Positions 55,551 through 55,623 of a stretch of 55,623 nt of DNA are shown here, piece by piece. The DNA is from Alphaproteobacteria bacterium (lineage in GTDB: Bacteria; Pseudomonadota; Alphaproteobacteria; Rhizobiales; OSC116): positions 1 through 55,623 of the forward strand of contig NVQL02000057.1 of assembly GCA_002400495.2 (NCBI GenBank), written 5' to 3'. The number at the start of each line of letters is the position of its first letter. Positions within the stretch are counted from its first letter, which is position 1. Under the pieces are notes generated by a model. It was not told the origin of the DNA and did no database searches. It worked only from the letters and a program-made list of their open reading frames with translations. The translations under genes and the position numbers were made by a program.

Positions 55551-55623
55551 AGCTCTGGAAGTTTGCATTTTTACGCCCACCTTTCGGTGGGCTAGTGGCC
55601 CCTGCGGGCGCACGCCTCCGCGT
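55551..55623 (-). repeat. Dispersed hairpin repeat, copy C, inverted and cut by the window edge
   Basis: The sequence from CTCTGGAAGTTTGCAT onwards is the reverse complement of the right end of copy B (25800-25872). This includes TGCGGGCGC and GCCTCCGC blocks. The copy has its own hairpin GCCCACC-TTTC-GGTGGGC at 55575-55592 in place of the GCGAACG unit of copy B. The rest lies beyond the window. Confidence 0.8.

Larger units (their letters stand above)
55197..55623. other. Non-coding tail of the window with both repeat types
   Basis: After trmB there is no credible gene. Repeat module 1 lies at 55301-55443, and an inverted, incomplete hairpin repeat begins at 55551. The 104 bases 55197-55300 and 107 bases 55444-55550 hold nothing I recognise. 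Open frames here are readings of repeats on the minus strand. Confidence 0.7.

Noticed and set aside
1..55623. CRISPR array, prophage, integrase or transposase genes
   Set aside because: No regularly spaced short repeats with spacers and no matching protein motifs were seen; the dispersed repeats are long, few and far apart.

Overview
The window is chromosomal DNA from an alphaproteobacterium, most likely of the Rhizobiales (Hyphomicrobiales), with a visibly AT-rich genome for that group. The main argument is gene order. The run mutS - glnD - murJ - trpS - usp - nfu - tsaB - rimI - fur/mur - miaB - phoH - ybeY - corC - lnt - XRE regulator - metK - trmB (35.5-55.2 kb) and the run rdgB - hemW / rsmI - yraN - gshB (23.7-29.9 kb) are arrangements I know from Rhizobiales chromosomes. 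I see no tRNA, rRNA, CRISPR array, transposase, integrase or phage gene.

Layout. 1-5.2 kb: the 5' part of a Cache-HAMP chemoreceptor (minus strand, running off the left edge), a small rhodanese, cutC, and a minus-strand group of a PCuAC copper chaperone, a membrane LytTR regulator and a protein with three tandem GNAT domains. 5.3-10.4 kb: ispG and ispA tail to tail, rpmF, a MarC-family membrane protein and a gamma-glutamyltransferase. 10.5-12.9 kb: a small unknown protein and a cyclic-di-GMP phosphodiesterase with a degenerate GGDEF domain. 13.7-23.6 kb: an accessory region with a phosphoesterase, DUF4260 and YwqK-like proteins, MFS and MATE exporters, a TetR regulator with two palindromic operator candidates, and a tightly packed run of phosphatase - fosX - ABC-F ATPase - P-loop kinase - APH-type kinase - GNAT. 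This run looks like a drug or toxic-metabolite defence operon. 23.7-32.7 kb: housekeeping genes (rdgB, hemW, LpoA-like lipoprotein, rsmI, yraN, gshB, comM) with two unknown exported or membrane proteins. 32.8-55.2 kb: a hybrid histidine kinase, then the conserved block for mismatch repair, nitrogen sensing, cell-wall lipid flipping, tRNA and ribosome maturation, metal regulation, lipoprotein acylation and S-adenosylmethionine synthesis.

The most unusual signal is non-coding. A dispersed repeat of about 320-390 bp occurs at 13.1-13.5 kb, 25.5-25.9 kb and, inverted and cut by the window edge, at 55.55 kb. It has terminal inverted repeats, a long inner inverted repeat, and a chain of small hairpins whose stems differ between copies but stay paired. 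A second module of about 140 bp (12.97-13.11 and 55.30-55.44 kb) shares its motifs and lies beside two of the copies. No protein is encoded, so the family is either a non-autonomous mobile element or a structured RNA. Other points worth checking: the FosX homologue keeps the metal ligands and catalytic Glu44; rimI carries a 19-bp tandem duplication of its start region; a strong intrinsic terminator ends on the base before the annotated trmB start codon.
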